From positions 242,574 to 306,573 of the forward strand of contig NZ_KI519516.1 in the NCBI RefSeq assembly GCF_000482865.1: 64,000 nucleotides of DNA, written 5' to 3'. A program made the translations under genes and the position numbers. The notes beneath the pieces were generated by a model that worked only from the letters and a program-made list of their open reading frames with translations, did no database searches and had not been told where the DNA came from. This stretch comes from Actinokineospora inagensis DSM 44258 (GTDB lineage Bacteria > Actinomycetota > Actinomycetes > Mycobacteriales > Pseudonocardiaceae). Below, piece after piece: positions 43,266 through 53,234 of this stretch; position 1 is the first letter of the stretch, and each line of letters begins with the position of its first letter.

Positions 43266-43293
43266 TGTGGACAACCGAGGGGAATGTGGACAA
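43266..43293 (+). promoter_or_regulatory. Pair of DnaA-box-like sites
   Basis: TGTGGACAA at 43266-43274 and 43285-43293 are both the complement of TTGTCCACA, the box preferred by high-GC actinomycetes. They face the same way and start 19 bp apart, the same spacing as the pair at 11828/11847. DnaA binding is inference. Confidence 0.5.
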
Positions 43294-43299
43294 CGGCGC

Positions 43300-43700
43300 G
43301 GAAGGAGATGGCAACGAGCGGGCCGAAGATGAAAGGAGATGGGCGGGCGAAAGCAGAAGAGGACGGGCGGAGCTGCGGCGAAAGCAAAACGAGATGGACA
43401 CCGGGCGGAGGGCAGAAGGAGACGGGCGCCGGGCGGGGGCGGAAGGGATGGGGACGGGCGGGTGTGGAAGCAGAAGAGGACTTGCACGGAGCAGGGACCG
43501 AAAGCGGAGGAGACGGGCACGGAACCGGGCGGCGGAAGCAACGGGATGGGCACCGAGCGCGGGCCACGAGTGGAACGAGATGGACGCGAAGCGGAGGGCA
43601 GAAGCAGTAGGGAGACAAGCATCGAGCGGAAGCCAGAAGGGGACAAGGTGGACACCGTGCGATGGGCGGGAGCAGAAGGAGACAGGCACGAAGTGGGGCC
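43300..43700 (+). repeat. Degenerate purine-rich minisatellite
   Basis: About 13 diverged copies of a unit close to AGAAGGAGACGGGCACCGAG recur every 30-36 bases. Examples are CGAGATGGACACCGGGCGG (43391), GGAGACGGGCGCCGGGCGG (43415), GGAGACGGGCACGGAAC (43505) and GGAGACAAGCATCGAGCGG (43611). All reading frames stay open with similar biased composition, as expected of repeat DNA. No ribosome binding site or domain supports a gene. It fills most of the gap before sigK. Confidence 0.65.
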
Positions 43701-43762
43701 GGAAATCCCGAGAGCCAGGGTTGATCGGCGGGTGGGGACGGGTGGGCGCAGGCTGGGTGGGG

Positions 43763-43789
43763 CAATCCGGACGGTCGGGTGGGCCGAAT
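43763..43789 (+). promoter_or_regulatory. Possible SigK-type promoter of sigK-rskA
   Basis: CAATCC (43763-43768) and CCGAAT (43784-43789) with 15 bases between resemble the mycobacterial SigK promoter CCATCC...CCGAAT. The spacing is slightly short. If real, sigK autoregulates from about 57 bases upstream of its start. Confidence 0.4.
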
Positions 43790-43852
43790 GAGGGCTGATG
43801 GCGTGGCCGGGACTCGTGCCGCGGGTGTGGGAACGATGACGAGGCGGTGGTC

Positions 43853-44446
43853 ATGGCCGAACGGGTTCGGCGGATCGCGGGTGGGGCTGAAGGGGTGCGG
43901 CCGCCGGACGCGGAAGCGTTGTTGTTGTTGGTGGCGCGGGGGGATGAGGGCGCGTTCGAGCGGCTCTACGACCTCGTGTCCGGGCCGGTGTTCGGGTTGG
44001 TGCGCCGGATCGTGCGGGACCCGGCGCAGTCGGAGGAGGTGACCCAGGAGGTGTTGTTGGAGTTGTGGCGGACGGCGGCGCGGTTCGCGCCGGATCGCGG
44101 GAGTGCGATGACCTGGGTGCTGACGCTGGCGCACCGGCGGGCGGTGGACCGGGTGCGGTCGGCGCAGGCGGCGACCGACCGGGAGGACCGGGCGTACCGG
44201 CGGGACGCGGACCGGCCGTTCGACGAGGTCGCCGAGCAGGTGAGCACCCGGCTGGAGCACGAGCAGGTGCGCCGCTGCCTGTCGTCGTTGACGGACCTGC
44301 AGCGGGAGTCGGTGGAGTTGGCCTACTACCGGGGGCTGACCTACCGGGAGGTGGCGGAGTTGCTCGACACTCCGCTGGGGACGATCAAGACTCGACTGCG
44401 CGACGGGCTGATCCGGTTGCGCGACTGCCTGGGGGTGGCCCGATGA
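43853..44446 (+). CDS. sigK: ECF sigma factor SigK
   Basis: 197 residues from ATG 43853; GTG 43847 is two codons upstream. Region 2: FERLYDLVSGPVFGLVRRIV, QSEEVTQEVLLELWRTAARF and GSAMTWVLTLAHRRAVDRVR, very close to SigK. Region 4: LTDLQRESVELAYYRGLTYR, then EVAELLDTPLGTIKTR. SigK controls secreted-protein genes in mycobacteria and is held by RskA until a redox or envelope signal. The next gene, overlapping by 4 bases, is its anti-sigma. Confidence 0.93.
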   Translation: MAERVRRIAGGAEGVRPPDAEALLLLVARGDEGAFERLYDLVSGPVFGLVRRIVRDPAQSEEVTQEVLLELWRTAARFAPDRGSAMTWVLTLAHRRAVDRVRSAQAATDREDRAYRRDADRPFDEVAEQVSTRLEHEQVRRCLSSLTDLQRESVELAYYRGLTYREVAELLDTPLGTIKTRLRDGLIRLRDCLGVAR

Positions 44447-45177
44447 CCGCCGACATCCACGCGTTGACGGGGGCGTATGCCCTGGACGCGATCCCGGAGT
44501 TCGAGCGCGCCGCGTTCGAGCGACACCTGCACGAGTGCGACGCGTGCGCGCAAGAGGTGCGGGAGTTGCAGGCGACCGCGGCCCGGTTGGGCGACGCGGT
44601 GGCGGAGTCGCCGCCGCCGGAGTTGAAGGCGCGGGTGTTGGCGCGGGTCGCGGAGGTGCGGCAGTTGCCGCCCGCACAGCACAGTTCGGCGCGGGCCGCG
44701 GGCCCTGGGTCGACGTGGGCGTTGCGGTTGACCGGGGTGGCGGCCGCGGTGCTGTTGGTCGTGTCGGTGTCGTTGGGGGTTCTGCTGGTGCAGGACCGCG
44801 GCGAGTTGAGCGACCGGCGGCAGGAGTCGGCGGCGGTGGTGCGGTTGCTGTCCGCCGACGACGTCCGGTTCGTCAGTGGCACGACGACCTCCGGCATGAA
44901 CGGGACGGCGGTGGTGTCCCGGTCCCGTGGGCAGGTGATGCTGCTGACCGCGAACATGCCGCCCGCCCCGGACGGCAAGACCTACCAGGCGTGGCTGATG
45001 GCGCGGTCGGGCAAGCCGAAGTCGGTGGGGGTGTTCGCGCCGGACCAGGCCGGGCGGGCGTCCATCATGGACAGCATGGAGATCGGCGACGCGAACCAGG
45101 TCGGGGTGAGCGTCGAGGCCGCGGGCGGGTCGGACACGCCGCACGAGGTGGTCATGGCGATGCAACTGCCCGCCTGA
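44443..45177 (+). CDS. rskA: Anti-sigma-K factor RskA
   Basis: 244 residues starting with ATG that overlaps the sigK stop. The N-terminal anti-sigma domain has H28-x3-C32-x2-C35 (FERHLHECDACAQEVREL). One membrane helix (about 93-115, LTGVAAAVLLVVSVSLGVLL) leads to the outer RskA domain with GQVMLLTANMPPAPDGKTYQ and the closing PHEVVMAMQLP. Regulated proteolysis of RskA releases SigK in mycobacteria. Confidence 0.93.
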   Translation: MTADIHALTGAYALDAIPEFERAAFERHLHECDACAQEVRELQATAARLGDAVAESPPPELKARVLARVAEVRQLPPAQHSSARAAGPGSTWALRLTGVAAAVLLVVSVSLGVLLVQDRGELSDRRQESAAVVRLLSADDVRFVSGTTTSGMNGTAVVSRSRGQVMLLTANMPPAPDGKTYQAWLMARSGKPKSVGVFAPDQAGRASIMDSMEIGDANQVGVSVEAAGGSDTPHEVVMAMQLPA

Positions 45178-45192
45178 CCCCCGGACCGGGGA

Positions 45193-46305
45193 TCAGCCCA
45201 GCGCTGTGAGGACATCGGCGACCAGGTCGGCGGTGTCCTCACAGCCGCAGGAGAACCGGATCGTGCCGTCCGGGACGGCGTCGCCCCAGCGGGCGCGGCG
45301 GTCGGCGCTGGAGTGCAGGCCACCGAAGCTGGTGGCGGAGACGACCAACCGGGACGCGGCGAGGAACCCGGCGACGGCATCGGCGGAGTCGAGTTCGAAG
45401 GTGACCACGCCGCCGAACCGGCGCATCTGCCGGGACGCCACCGGGTGCGCCGGGTCCAGCGGGGACCCGGGCCACCGCACCGACCGCACCCGCGGGTGGC
45501 CGCGCAACACCCCGTACAAGGCGGCGGCGTTCTCGGCTTGCCGGGCCAGTCTGAGGTCGAGCGTGCCGAGTCCCCGGTGCGCCAACCACACCTCGAACGG
45601 ACCGGGGACCGCTCCGCTGACCGTGCGCTCGGACCGCAGCCGGGCGGCCAGTTCCGGGTCGGTGGTGCTGGTGTGCCCGAGCACGACGTCGCTGTGCCCG
45701 GACAGGGCTTTGGTGTCGCTGGCCAGGGAGATGTCCGCGCCGAGCGCCAACGGGCGTTGTCCCAACGGGGTCGCGGTCGTGTTGTCCACCGCGACGAGGG
45801 CGCCCGCCGCGTGCGCCGGCGCGGCGATCGCGGCGATGTCGCACACGTCCAGCCCGGGGTTCGACGGGGTTTCCAGCAGCACCAACCGGGCGCCCGCGAC
45901 CGTCTCGGCGGTCCACTCCCCCGCCGTGGCGACTTCCCGCACCCGCAACCCGGTCATGTGCTCGCGCACGTACGACCGCGCGAGGTAGTAGCCGTCCGAC
46001 GGCAGGACAACCGTGTCACCGGGCCGCAGGACGACCCGCAGCAACGAGGACAGCGCCGCCATGCCGGACGGGTAGACGACGCAAGAGCCGCCGTCGAGTC
46101 CGCCGATCGCGTCTTCCAGCGCCCGCCAGGTCGGATTGCCCGCCCTGCCGTAGAAGTCCGGCCCGGGGCCCTCGGACAGGTGATGCTGCTCGGACAAGTG
46201 GTACTGCGCGGCGAGCACCGGCTGCGGCGGCACGGCACCACCCGGGACGGGCGAGGAGGAACCCGCGTGCACGCAGCGGGTCCCGTCGCCAAGTGGGGCG
46301 TTCAC
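45193..46305 (-). CDS. Cys/Met-metabolism PLP enzyme (cystathionine gamma-lyase/synthase type)
   Basis: 370 residues from GTG 46305. [20 protein letters not shown] (PLP phosphate and substrate Tyr), [34 protein letters not shown] and [20 protein letters not shown] set the family. The PLP Lys is in [19 protein letters not shown]. Substrates could be cystathionine or O-acylhomoserine. Lyase and synthase cannot be told apart by eye. Its start overlaps the gpsA stop by 4 bases, so gpsA and this gene are one unit. Confidence 0.87.
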   Translation of the reverse strand: MNAPLGDGTRCVHAGSSSPVPGGAVPPQPVLAAQYHLSEQHHLSEGPGPDFYGRAGNPTWRALEDAIGGLDGGSCVVYPSGMAALSSLLRVVLRPGDTVVLPSDGYYLARSYVREHMTGLRVREVATAGEWTAETVAGARLVLLETPSNPGLDVCDIAAIAAPAHAAGALVAVDNTTATPLGQRPLALGADISLASDTKALSGHSDVVLGHTSTTDPELAARLRSERTVSGAVPGPFEVWLAHRGLGTLDLRLARQAENAAALYGVLRGHPRVRSVRWPGSPLDPAHPVASRQMRRFGGVVTFELDSADAVAGFLAASRLVVSATSFGGLHSSADRRARWGDAVPDGTIRFSCGCEDTADLVADVLTALG

Positions 46306-47306
46306 CGTTCCGGCTTGGTCTTGCGGCCGATGAGGGCGCCCGCCATCTCGTTCGGGTCGAACCCGTCGTGGCAGACCCGGTGCACCACCTCGGTGATCGG
46401 CATCTCCACCCCGTGCCGCATGGCCAGCTCCCGGATCGAGGAACAGGACTTGACGCCCTCGGCGACCTGACCGCCCACGGCCGCCTGCGCCTGCGCCATC
46501 GTCTCGCCCCTCCCCAGCCTGGCACCGAACGTGCGGTTGCGCGAGAGCGGCGACGAGCAGGACGCGACGAGGTCGCCGAGCCCGGCCAACCCGGCGAAGG
46601 TCAACGGGTCCGCGCCGAGCGCCGCGCCCAGCCTGCTGGTCTCGGCCAGGCCGCGGGTGATCAGGGTGGCCAGCGTGTTCGCGCCGAAGCCGAGCCCGTC
46701 GGCCATGCCGCAGGACAGCGCGATCACGTTCTTGCAGGCGCCGCCGAGCTCGCAGCCGATGACGTCGGTGATGGTGTACGGCCGGAAGTAGCCGGTGGTG
46801 CAGGCCCGCTGCAGGGCCACCGCGCGGTCGTGGTCGCGGCAGGCGATGACGGTGGCGGTCGGCTGCTCCTGCGCGATCTCCTTGGCCAGGTTCGGCCCGG
46901 ACACCACGGCGACCTGGTCGTCTGGCACGCGCGCGACGTCGACGACGACCTCGCTCATCCGCTTGAGCGTGCCCAGTTCCACGCCCTTGGCCAGGCTCAC
47001 CAGGGTCACCCCGGGCGGCAGCAGCGCCCGCCACGCGGTCAGGTTGTGCCGCAGCGTCTGGCTGGGCACGGCGAGCACCACCGTCTCCGCGCCGGACAGC
47101 GCCAACCGCGGGTCCGAAGTGGACGACAGGGCGGCGGGCAGCCGCACCCCGGGCAGGTAGTCCCGGTTCTCCGCGGTCTCGGCGATGGCCTCGGCGACCG
47201 CGCCGCGCCGCGCCCACAGCACCACCGGGGCACCCGCGTCGGCCAACACCTTGGCGAACGCGGTGCCCCAGGACCCCGCGCCCATCACGGCGATCTTCCC
47301 GGTCAT
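46302..47306 (-). CDS. gpsA: NAD(P)-dependent glycerol-3-phosphate dehydrogenase
   Basis: 334 residues; makes sn-glycerol 3-phosphate for phospholipids. The NAD fold is [39 protein letters not shown] and the catalytic Lys in [20 protein letters not shown] follow, and [20 protein letters not shown] is the C-terminal motif. It follows plsC by 4 bases; together they start glycerolipid synthesis. Confidence 0.96.
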   Translation of the reverse strand: MTGKIAVMGAGSWGTAFAKVLADAGAPVVLWARRGAVAEAIAETAENRDYLPGVRLPAALSSTSDPRLALSGAETVVLAVPSQTLRHNLTAWRALLPPGVTLVSLAKGVELGTLKRMSEVVVDVARVPDDQVAVVSGPNLAKEIAQEQPTATVIACRDHDRAVALQRACTTGYFRPYTITDVIGCELGGACKNVIALSCGMADGLGFGANTLATLITRGLAETSRLGAALGADPLTFAGLAGLGDLVASCSSPLSRNRTFGARLGRGETMAQAQAAVGGQVAEGVKSCSSIRELAMRHGVEMPITEVVHRVCHDGFDPNEMAGALIGRKTKPER

Positions 47307-47310
47307 CGGC

Positions 47311-48036
47311 TCAGGCCGACTCGCCGCCGCTGCCCGGCCGGAAGAACTCGGCCGGCGCGGGTTCGTCGCGGATGCCCGCCAGCAGGTCGCGCACCCGGCC
47401 CATCAGCAGGTCGGTGACCTCGCGCAGCACCTGGTTGGTGATCGGCTGCCCCCGGTAGGCGGACAGGTCGACCGGGTCGCCGACGGCGGTCACCACCCGC
47501 TTGCGCGGGAACGGCCGGAACTTCCGGTCGTAGCCGTTCCAGATGTCCTGGGTGCCCCACCGCGCGGCGGGGACGACCGGCACCCCGTGGTCCAGGTTCT
47601 CCAGCGCCAGCCGGGCGACGCCGGTGCGCGCCCGCATCGGCCAGCCGGTGGGGTCCTTGGTGATCGTGCCCTCCGGGTAGATGAGCACCAGCTTGCCCTC
47701 GCGCAGCGCGTCGTGCGCGGCGCTGAGGCTGCTGCGCGCCTCGCCGGAGCCACGGCGCACCGGGATGCCGCCGGACGCGGCCAGCATCCGGCCGAACACC
47801 GGGATCGTGAACAGGCTCTCCTTGGCCATGAACCGCGGCACCCGGCCGCGCCGGTGCACCATCACCGAGTCGCTGGGCGGGTCGAGGTGGGAGACGTGGT
47901 TCATCACCAGCAGGACGGGGCCCTCGGCGGGCAGCTTGTCCCAGTCCCGGTACTCCCGCTTGCCCACCAGGCTCAACGGGTAGAACAGCGCGGCGGCGGC
48001 CCACACCCAGAACCCGGACTTCTCGCGCTTGACCAA
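47311..48036 (-). CDS. 1-acyl-glycerol-3-phosphate acyltransferase (PlsC family)
   Basis: 241 residues from TTG 48036, chosen for the GAGGAG site 11 bases upstream. An N-terminal hydrophobic stretch [16 protein letters not shown] is followed by the catalytic H-x4-D (VMNHVSHLD), then [35 protein letters not shown] (glycerophosphate-binding EGT) and [10 protein letters not shown]. It transfers a second acyl chain to lysophosphatidic acid. Cotranscribed with gpsA. Confidence 0.9.
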   Translation of the reverse strand: MVKREKSGFWVWAAAALFYPLSLVGKREYRDWDKLPAEGPVLLVMNHVSHLDPPSDSVMVHRRGRVPRFMAKESLFTIPVFGRMLAASGGIPVRRGSGEARSSLSAAHDALREGKLVLIYPEGTITKDPTGWPMRARTGVARLALENLDHGVPVVPAARWGTQDIWNGYDRKFRPFPRKRVVTAVGDPVDLSAYRGQPITNQVLREVTDLLMGRVRDLLAGIRDEPAPAEFFRPGSGGESA

Positions 48037-48153
48037 CGCCCGCTCCTCACTCGCACCCGCACCGCACGTGGCCCATGAGTCTCCCCGGCCGCCCCGCCGC
48101 CGGTCCACACGGGTCCACCCGGCCGGGTGGCCGGTGGCCGGCAGGATCGTGGT

Positions 48154-48801
48154 GTGGCCGACCTCATCGACCTTGTCGACCTTGTCGTACCGGTGAAGAA
48201 CCTGGACCGGGCCAAGTCCCGGCTGCGCGGCGCCGTGCCCGGTGGGCAGGCCGCGCACCGGGAACTCGTGCTGGCTGTGGTGTTGGACACGGTGTGCGCC
48301 GCGCTCGCCGCCGACGGGGTGCGCAGGCTGCTCGTCGTCTGCGAGGACGCCAGGGTGGTCGCCGCGCTGGCGGGCACCGGCGCCGAGTGCGTTGACGAGC
48401 GCGGCTTGCCCGGTCTGAACGCCGCCCTGGACTTCGGCGCCGCACTGCTGCGGGCGGCGGACCCGCGGGTCGTCGTCGGGGCGATGCAGGCGGATCTGCC
48501 CGCGCTGGCGCCGGATCAGGTGACCGCGGCGCTGGCCGAGGCGGACGGCAGGCGCGCGTTCGTGGCCGACCGGCCGGGCACCGGGACCACGTTGTTGCTC
48601 GGCGCCCCGGGGGGTCCGCTCGACCCGAGGTTCGGGCCCGGTTCGGCCGCCGCGCACGCCGAGTCCGCCGTCCGCGTCGGCGACCGGCTGGACCGACTGC
48701 GTTGCGATGTGGACACCCCGGGTGACCTCGGCGTGGCCGCGGGCCTGGGATTGGGGCCGCGCACCACCCGACTGGCGCAGGCGGGCTGCGGCTGTCGGTG
48801 A
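48154..48801 (+). CDS. cofC: 2-phospho-L-lactate (or phosphoenolpyruvate) guanylyltransferase
   Basis: 215 residues from GTG 48154. [17 protein letters not shown] is the nucleotide-binding start, and [19 protein letters not shown] with [15 protein letters not shown] are the other CofC motifs. CofC activates the lactyl or PEP unit for coenzyme F420. Position between gpsA and ppk equals Rv2983 in M. tuberculosis. No other F420 gene is in the window. Confidence 0.93.
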   Translation: MADLIDLVDLVVPVKNLDRAKSRLRGAVPGGQAAHRELVLAVVLDTVCAALAADGVRRLLVVCEDARVVAALAGTGAECVDERGLPGLNAALDFGAALLRAADPRVVVGAMQADLPALAPDQVTAALAEADGRRAFVADRPGTGTTLLLGAPGGPLDPRFGPGSAAAHAESAVRVGDRLDRLRCDVDTPGDLGVAAGLGLGPRTTRLAQAGCGCR

Positions 48802-48880
48802 CCATCGGCGCCCGGGTACAACGAAAATTCACATCAAGTCCTCAGGTGGAGATGCGCCATCCGCAGGCGAGTGCCCGACA

Positions 48881-51079
48881 ATGGGGGCCGTGACCACGGA
48901 GAACAACCAGGACCAAGCGCAGCAGGCGGACAGCCCGACCACCGAGGGCGCGACCGACAAAGCGGGCGAGCCGCGCGGGGTGACCTCGGCCCCGCCCGCG
49001 GTCACCCCCGACGACGCGGGCACCGACCTGCCCGACGACCGCTACCTCAACCGGGAACTGTCCTGGTTGGACTTCAACGGCCGGGTGCTCGCGCTGGCCG
49101 AGGACGCCTCCCAGCCGCTGCTGGAACGGGCCAAGTTCCTGGCCATCTTCGCCTCCAACCTCGACGAGTTCTACATGGTGCGGGTGGCCGGGCTGAAGCG
49201 GCGGAACGAGACCGGCCTGTCGGTGCGCAGCGCGGACGGGCTGACCCCGCGCGAGCAGTTGGCCTACATCTCCAAGCGCAACCAGGACCTGGTGGAGCGG
49301 CACGCCCGGGTGTTCGAGGAGCAGGTGCGCCCCTCGTTGAGCGAGCGCGGGATCAGCATCGCCACCTGGTCCGAACTCACCGACGACGACCACGCCCGGT
49401 TCGCCGCGTACTACCGGGAGCAGGTCTTCCCGGTGCTGACCCCGCTGGCGTTCGACCCGGCGCACCCGTTCCCCTACATCTCCGGCCTGTCGCTCAACCT
49501 CGCGGTGACGGTGCGGAACCCGGAGACCGGGCGGGAGAGCTTCGCCAGGGTCAAGGTGCCGGACAACGTGCCGCGGCTGGTGCCGGTGGACCGCACCGCC
49601 GACGAACAGGTGGCGGTGTTCCTGCCGCTGGAGGAACTCATCGCGGCGCACCTGCCGACCTTGTTCACCGGCATGGACGTCATCGAGGTGCACGCGTTCC
49701 GGGTGACCCGCAACGCGGACCTGGAGGTCGAGGAGGACCGGGACGAGGACCTGCTCAAGGCGCTGGAGCGGGAACTGGCGCAGCGCCGGTTCGGCCCGTC
49801 GGTGCGCCTGGAGATCTCCGACGACATGAGCGAGCACATGCTCGAATTGCTGCTGCGCGAGTTGGAGGTGCACCCCAGCGACGTCGTGGTGGTCAACGGG
49901 CTGCTCGACCTGTCGTGCCTGTGGCAGATCTACGGCGTGGACCGCAAGGAGCTCAAGGACCCGCCGTTCCGCCCGGCCACGCACCAGGCGTTCGCCGAGC
50001 GGGAGACCCCGCGCAGCGTGTTCGCGACCCTGCGCGAGGGCGACGTGCTGGTGCACCACCCGTACGACTCGTTCTCCACCAGCGTGCAGCGGTTCATCGA
50101 GCAGGCGGCGAGCGACCCGCACGTGTTGGCCATCAAGCAGACCCTGTACCGCACCTCGGGTGACTCGCCGATCGTGAACGCGCTCGTCGACGCGGCCGAG
50201 GCGGGCAAGCAGGTGGTGGCGCTGGTGGAGCTGAAGGCGCGGTTCGACGAGCAGGCCAACATCAAGTGGGCCCGGCAGTTGGAGAAGGCGGGCGTGCACG
50301 TGGTGTACGGGCTCGTCGGCCTCAAGACGCACTGCAAGACCTGCCTGGTGGTGCGGCAGGAGGGTTCCACGATCCGCCGGTACTGCCACATCGGCACCGG
50401 CAACTACAACCCGAAGACCGCGCGGCTCTACGAGGACGTCGGCCTGCTCACCGCGGAGCCGTCGATCGGCGCGGACCTCACCGACCTGTTCAACGTCCTC
50501 ACCGGGTACGCCCGGCAGGAGGAGTACCGCAGCCTGCTCGTCGCCCCTTACGGGGTGCGGCGCGGGATCGTGGAGCGGATCGAGCGGGAAGTGGCGCTCC
50601 AGCGCGACGGCAAGCCCGCGGGCATCCGGATCAAGATGAACTCCCTGGTGGACGAACAGGTCATCGACGCGCTGTACCGGGCGTCGCAGGCCGGGGTCGC
50701 GATCGATGTGGTGGTGCGCGGGATCTGCGCGCTCAAGCCGGGGATTCCCGGGCTCAGCGACAACATCCGGGTCCGGTCCATCCTCGGCCGGTTCCTGGAG
50801 CACTCCCGGATCTTCCACTTCGTCGGCTCGGACGAGCACTGGATCGGCAGCGCGGACATGATGCACCGCAACCTGGACCGCCGGGTCGAGGTGCAGGTCC
50901 GGGTCACCGACCCGCGGTTGACCGCGCAGCTCGACGCCATCTTCGACTCCGCGTTGGACCCGTCGACCCGGTGCTGGGTGCTCACCGCGACCGGCGAGTG
51001 GGTGCCGTCGCCCGCCGACGGCAGCACGGTGCGCGACCACCAGGCGGGGCTGCTGACCCAGCACCGCGCCCTGGGCTGA
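48881..51079 (+). CDS. ppk: Polyphosphate kinase 1
   Basis: 732 residues from ATG 48881; GTG 48890 with GGGGG upstream is an alternative. A disordered start of 50 residues precedes [38 protein letters not shown]-like [14 protein letters not shown] and [20 protein letters not shown] follow. The phosphohistidine motif is [21 protein letters not shown], and the second PLD-like His is in [14 protein letters not shown]. The enzyme makes polyphosphate from ATP. It is followed after 3 bases by the mutT1 gene. Confidence 0.97.
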   Translation: MGAVTTENNQDQAQQADSPTTEGATDKAGEPRGVTSAPPAVTPDDAGTDLPDDRYLNRELSWLDFNGRVLALAEDASQPLLERAKFLAIFASNLDEFYMVRVAGLKRRNETGLSVRSADGLTPREQLAYISKRNQDLVERHARVFEEQVRPSLSERGISIATWSELTDDDHARFAAYYREQVFPVLTPLAFDPAHPFPYISGLSLNLAVTVRNPETGRESFARVKVPDNVPRLVPVDRTADEQVAVFLPLEELIAAHLPTLFTGMDVIEVHAFRVTRNADLEVEEDRDEDLLKALERELAQRRFGPSVRLEISDDMSEHMLELLLRELEVHPSDVVVVNGLLDLSCLWQIYGVDRKELKDPPFRPATHQAFAERETPRSVFATLREGDVLVHHPYDSFSTSVQRFIEQAASDPHVLAIKQTLYRTSGDSPIVNALVDAAEAGKQVVALVELKARFDEQANIKWARQLEKAGVHVVYGLVGLKTHCKTCLVVRQEGSTIRRYCHIGTGNYNPKTARLYEDVGLLTAEPSIGADLTDLFNVLTGYARQEEYRSLLVAPYGVRRGIVERIEREVALQRDGKPAGIRIKMNSLVDEQVIDALYRASQAGVAIDVVVRGICALKPGIPGLSDNIRVRSILGRFLEHSRIFHFVGSDEHWIGSADMMHRNLDRRVEVQVRVTDPRLTAQLDAIFDSALDPSTRCWVLTATGEWVPSPADGSTVRDHQAGLLTQHRALG

Positions 51080-51082
51080 GCG

Positions 51083-51997
51083 GTGGCCCGTGTGCACGCG
51101 GCGGGCGCGGTGCTGTGGCGGGTGGACGAGCGCGGCCGGATCGTGGTCGCGCTCGTCCACCGACCCCGCTACGGCGACTGGAGCCTGCCCAAGGGAAAAC
51201 TCGACGGGGGCGAGTCCACCCACGCGGCGGCGGTCCGCGAGGTGGCCGAGGAAACCGGCTGGGCGGCGGTGCTCGGCCGTCACCTCGGTCGCGTCGACTA
51301 CCCCGTTCCCGCGGGTGACAAGCGGGTGGACTACTTCGCGGCGCGCGCGGTGACCGGCGCGTTCACGCCGAACGATGAAGTCGACGAGCTGCGGTGGCTC
51401 CCGGTCGACGAAGCGGGACCGGTCCTGACGTACCCGCACGATCGGGTGGTCTTGCGGCAGTTCACCGCCGCGCCACCGGACACCACGACCGTGTTGTTGG
51501 TGCGGCACGCGCACGCGGGCCGCAAGAGCCTGTGGACCGGGCCCGACGACCAGCGGCCGCTGTCCGCGCTCGGACGGCGGCAAACCGCGGCGCTCACCGC
51601 ACTGCTGCCGCTGTTCGGTCCGGATCGGGTGCACGCGGTCCCCAAGGAGCGCTGTGTGGCCACAGTGGCGCCGCTGGCCGGGTCGCTGGGGGTGCCGGTG
51701 CTCGCCGAGCCGCTGCTCGCCGAGTCCGCGCACTCCGGTCACGACGCTGGCCATGACTCCAGCCGGGACTCTGGTCCGGACACCGGTCTGGACGCGGCCG
51801 TCACCCGGCTGCGCGAGATCGCCGCGGCAGGCGGCACCCCGGTGGTCTGCAGCCAGGGCGGCGTCATCCCCGGAGTGGTCGCCGAACTCACCGGACTGGC
51901 CGAACCCCGCGCCCGCAAGGGCAGCGTGTGGGTGCTGTCGTTCGCCGGGTCGAAAGTCGTGGCGGCCGACCACATCCCACCCGACTCGGGGGACTGA
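51083..51997 (+). CDS. mutT1: Nudix hydrolase fused to a histidine phosphatase (MutT1)
   Basis: 304 residues from GTG 51083. The Nudix box GKLDGGESTHAAAVREVAEE plus TGW matches G-x5-E-x7-REUxEExGU exactly. From residue about 135 an RHG histidine-phosphatase domain begins (VLLVRHAHAGRKSLWTGPDDQRPLS). As in mycobacterial MutT1, 8-oxo-dGTP or diadenosine phosphates are likely substrates. A Gly/His/Asp/Ser-rich insert (GHDAGHDSSRDSGPDTGLD) at about 214-232 is not typical and looks like a repeat-made loop. Confidence 0.92.
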   Translation: MARVHAAGAVLWRVDERGRIVVALVHRPRYGDWSLPKGKLDGGESTHAAAVREVAEETGWAAVLGRHLGRVDYPVPAGDKRVDYFAARAVTGAFTPNDEVDELRWLPVDEAGPVLTYPHDRVVLRQFTAAPPDTTTVLLVRHAHAGRKSLWTGPDDQRPLSALGRRQTAALTALLPLFGPDRVHAVPKERCVATVAPLAGSLGVPVLAEPLLAESAHSGHDAGHDSSRDSGPDTGLDAAVTRLREIAAAGGTPVVCSQGGVIPGVVAELTGLAEPRARKGSVWVLSFAGSKVVAADHIPPDSGD

Positions 51998-52030
51998 GCC
52001 CGGCGAACACGGGGAAATCCCCGGTTCCCA

Positions 52031-52065
52031 CGGACCCCGCCATCCACCTGGGATGGCGGGGTCCG
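52031..52065 (+). terminator. Hairpin terminator after mutT1
   Basis: CGGACCCCGCCATCC (52031-52045) and GGATGGCGGGGTCCG (52051-52065), 15-bp perfect arms with the loop ACCTG. It is 34 bases after the mutT1 stop. Confidence 0.75.
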
Positions 52066-52169
52066 CCCATTCCCACCCCCGCTTGGCCTCCCGGAACATC
52101 CTGTCCGGACCGCGTGGGAGCACAGGGGATACCGGCCCGTCAGGACATGGCGGGCACGTGGTCCGGACA

Positions 52170-52210
52170 CGCGAGAGCCCCGCACGGGGGAAGCGTGCGG
52201 GGCTCTCGCG
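52170..52210 (-). terminator. Hairpin terminator after hupB
   Basis: Perfect 17-bp arms, CGCGAGAGCCCCGCACG (52170-52186) and its complement (52194-52210), enclose GGGGAAG. It lies between convergent mutT1 and hupB and can serve both strands. There is no long T-run. Confidence 0.75.
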
Positions 52211-52285
52211 ATGTGCTCAGACAACCACAGACGAAACCTGAACCGGCCCTCCCGGGCTGGCTCAGGCGCCGACGGCCGGTACTGC

Positions 52286-52969
52286 CTACTTCTTGGTGGC
52301 CTTGGCGGTCGCCCGGGGCGTGCTGCTCTTGGCGGCCGTCGTCTTCTTCGCGGCGGGCTTGGCGGCCGCGGTGGTGGTCTTCTTGGCGGCGGCGGTCTTG
52401 GCCGGGGCCGCCTTGGGGGCGGCGGCGGTCTTGGTCGCCGTGGTGGTCGCCTTGGCGGCGGTGGCCCGGGTCCGCGTGGTCTTCGCCGCGGTCGTGGCCG
52501 CCGCGGCGGCGGGCTTCGCCGCTGCCGCGCGGGTGCGCGTGGTGGTGCTGCGCGTGGTCGCCGCCGCGGGCTTGGCCGCGGTCGCCCGGGTGCTCGCGGC
52601 CCGGGTCGTGGTGGCGGTTCCGGTGCCGCGGGCGGCGGGGGTCCGCGTGGTCGCGGTGCCGGTGGTCTTGGTGGCCGCGACCTTGGGCAGCTTCTTGGCC
52701 CCGCTCACGACCTCCTTGAACATCGTGCCCGCGCGGAAGGCGGGAACGTTGGTCTTCTTCACCTTCACCGTCTCACCGGTGCGCGGGTTGCGCGCGGTGC
52801 GGGCGGCCCTGGCGCGCTTCTCGAACACGCCGAAGCCGGTGATGTTGACCTTCTCGCCCTTGTTGACCGTGCGGACGATCACGTCGACGAGACCGTCGAC
52901 CGCGGCGCCCGCGGCCTTCTTGTCGCCAAGGCGCTCGGTCAACGCCTCGATGAGTTGGGCCTTGTTCAC
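52286..52969 (-). CDS. hupB: Histone-like DNA-binding protein HupB
   Basis: 227 residues. The N-terminal 90 residues are a standard HU fold ([54 protein letters not shown]). The remaining 135 residues are a Lys/Ala/Thr tail with repeated KPAA, RATA and TTTR units, a histone H1-like tail as in mycobacterial HupB. It compacts DNA and may bind other polymers. Start GTG 52969. The mutT1-hupB-leuD order is conserved. Confidence 0.95.
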   Translation of the reverse strand: MNKAQLIEALTERLGDKKAAGAAVDGLVDVIVRTVNKGEKVNITGFGVFEKRARAARTARNPRTGETVKVKKTNVPAFRAGTMFKEVVSGAKKLPKVAATKTTGTATTRTPAARGTGTATTTRAASTRATAAKPAAATTRSTTTRTRAAAAKPAAAAATTAAKTTRTRATAAKATTTATKTAAAPKAAPAKTAAAKKTTTAAAKPAAKKTTAAKSSTPRATAKATKK

Positions 52970-53191
52970 CCTTCAGTCCTCCGTAAGAGAGCCACAACGG
53001 CCGATTCAGGCCGACTTCTGGCAAAGATAGGCCCAAATGCGCGCGATTTCCACGCGACGCGCCCGATTTTTCCTTGCCGTATGCGGTTCCCACCCCTGCC
53101 GGGGGGCCGAATCGGAGGTTTTCGGGCGTCGCGCGGGGGTGGCGGACCACTCGCGGAGGTTGGGTTGTGGACCGGGAACCGGGCCCGGCCG

Positions 53192-53227
53192 GGCCGGAAC
53201 CCCCCGTGCGCGAAGGGGATTCCGGCC
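53192..53227 (-). terminator. Candidate hairpin after leuD
   Basis: GGCCGGAACCCC (53192 on) pairs with GGGGATTCCGGCC (ending 53227), one bulged base, starting 7 bases after the leuD stop. There is no T-run. Confidence 0.5.
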
Positions 53228-53234
53228 GGGTCGA

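Noticed and set aside
42829-43854. 341-residue minus frame and overlapping frames across 42.8-43.9 kb
   Set aside because: Translations of the minisatellite. All frames are open with the same bias, and there is no start signal or domain.
48842-52123. 1,093-residue minus-strand frame over ppk and mutT1
   Set aside because: Antisense of two certain genes; typical GC artefact.
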